Shown here piece after piece: positions 63,632 to 64,000 of a stretch of 64,000 nt of DNA. Numbering within the stretch: position 1 is the first letter of the stretch; the number at the start of each line of letters is the position of its first letter. Origin of the DNA: Treponema socranskii subsp. paredis ATCC 35535 (GTDB taxonomy: Bacteria; Spirochaetota; Spirochaetia; Treponematales; Treponemataceae); contig KE332516.1 of NCBI GenBank assembly GCA_000413015.1, positions 248,001 through 312,000 of the forward strand, read 5' to 3'. The notes under the pieces are model-generated. The model saw only the letters and a program-made list of their open reading frames with translations, was not told the DNA's origin and made no database searches. Made by a program: the position numbers and the translations under genes.

Positions 63632-64000
63632 ATGGATACGCTTTCAAATAAAATCGTACCGGAAAATCTTCCCGGCGAATTTAATAAAATCTACGGCGGC
63701 GGAAAAAATTCAGTGCGCGTCTTTGCCGCTCCCGCACGCATCAATATCATCGGAGAACACATCGACTATAACGGCGGAAAAGTATTTCCCTCGGCAATCG
63801 ACCGTTTTCTCTACGTAACGATCAGAAAACGGGACGATTCGCGCATCAGCTATCGAGACTTGAAATTTCCGGGCATCTACACTTTCGATATACGCGACGA
63901 GTTCGCATACAAAAAAGAAAACGGCTACGCAAATTACTTAAACGGCATCGTGACGATTTTAAAACGAAGAGGCTGCGTCTTTTCGGGCGGCTTCGACGCG
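63632..64000 (+). CDS. galK: galactokinase (partial, runs off the right edge)
   Basis: The first 123 codons. The galactose-binding signature APARINIIGEHIDYNGGKVFP defines the GHMP-kinase subfamily of galactokinases, and the following FDA/DEFAYKKENGYANYLNGIV fits the fold. It phosphorylates galactose at C1 in the Leloir pathway. The ATP-binding loop lies beyond the window. No ribosome-binding site; promoter at 63596-63624. Confidence 0.88.
   Translation, partial: MDTLSNKIVPENLPGEFNKIYGGGKNSVRVFAAPARINIIGEHIDYNGGKVFPSAIDRFLYVTIRKRDDSRISYRDLKFPGIYTFDIRDEFAYKKENGYANYLNGIVTILKRRGCVFSGGFDA

Noticed and set aside
1-64000. CRISPR array, prophage, complete insertion sequence or replication origin
   Set aside because: No regularly spaced repeats, no phage structural genes, no intact transposase and no dnaA-box cluster were seen.

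Overview
The window looks like chromosome from a spirochete, most likely Treponema or a close relative. The call rests on gene content: a PnrA/TmpC-like basic membrane protein, a soluble-adenylyl-cyclase-type class III cyclase together with a tandem cyclic-nucleotide receptor, a CBS/DRTGG manganese pyrophosphatase, several small lipoproteins with permissive lipoboxes, a BspA-type leucine-rich repeat protein, and a decayed polymorphic-toxin module of a kind I associate with treponemes. Base composition is balanced in the backbone and visibly AT-rich in a few accessory blocks (about 36.0-37.3, 50.4-51.4 and 52.9-55.0 kb).

Layout. 0-16 kb: ComM-type ATPase, PHP phosphoesterase, cyclic-nucleotide-binding regulator, flavinylated lipoprotein reductase, PAP2 phosphatase, EamA transporter, argG with an unknown exported protein, arfB, tsaD, a REP-like palindrome cluster, a YibQ-type deacetylase, an LRR protein and a sigma-70 factor. 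16-33 kb: hflK-hflC, an unknown membrane protein, a biotin-dependent carboxyltransferase, ptsI, der, a MerR regulator, an Rsm22-type methyltransferase, a BMP lipoprotein homologue, then tcdA, manA and the large cyclase-ATPase on the minus strand. 33-37.3 kb: a PadR regulator followed by a BtrH_N-family gene split by a frameshift, dtd, tmRNA, and an AT-rich pair of lipoproteins just past the tmRNA 3' end. 37.4-45.2 kb: a minus-strand cluster joining a sugar-type ABC transporter to four phosphoesterases of three folds and a LacI regulator. 45-50.4 kb: thrS, PspC, and an mrp/GNAT/CPBP block with a decayed second copy of the mrp-GNAT end. 50.4-55 kb: AT-rich accessory genes around femX and tRNA-Pro, with toxin-module remnants and an ankyrin lipoprotein. 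55-64 kb: MATE exporter, gph, leuS, ppaC, a large lipoprotein and the start of galK.

Two signals stand out. First, at least fourteen genes have a sigma-70 -10 box only 6-9 bases before the start codon, usually with a -35 box 16-17 bases further up and no Shine-Dalgarno site, so their mRNAs should be leaderless or nearly so. Other genes in the same window have ordinary leaders with GGAG-type sites. Second, the 37.4-45.2 kb cluster looks like an uptake-and-dephosphorylation system for a phosphorylated or cyclic-phosphate polyol or sugar, which I cannot match to a named pathway. Functions are inferred by reading motifs; no database search was possible.
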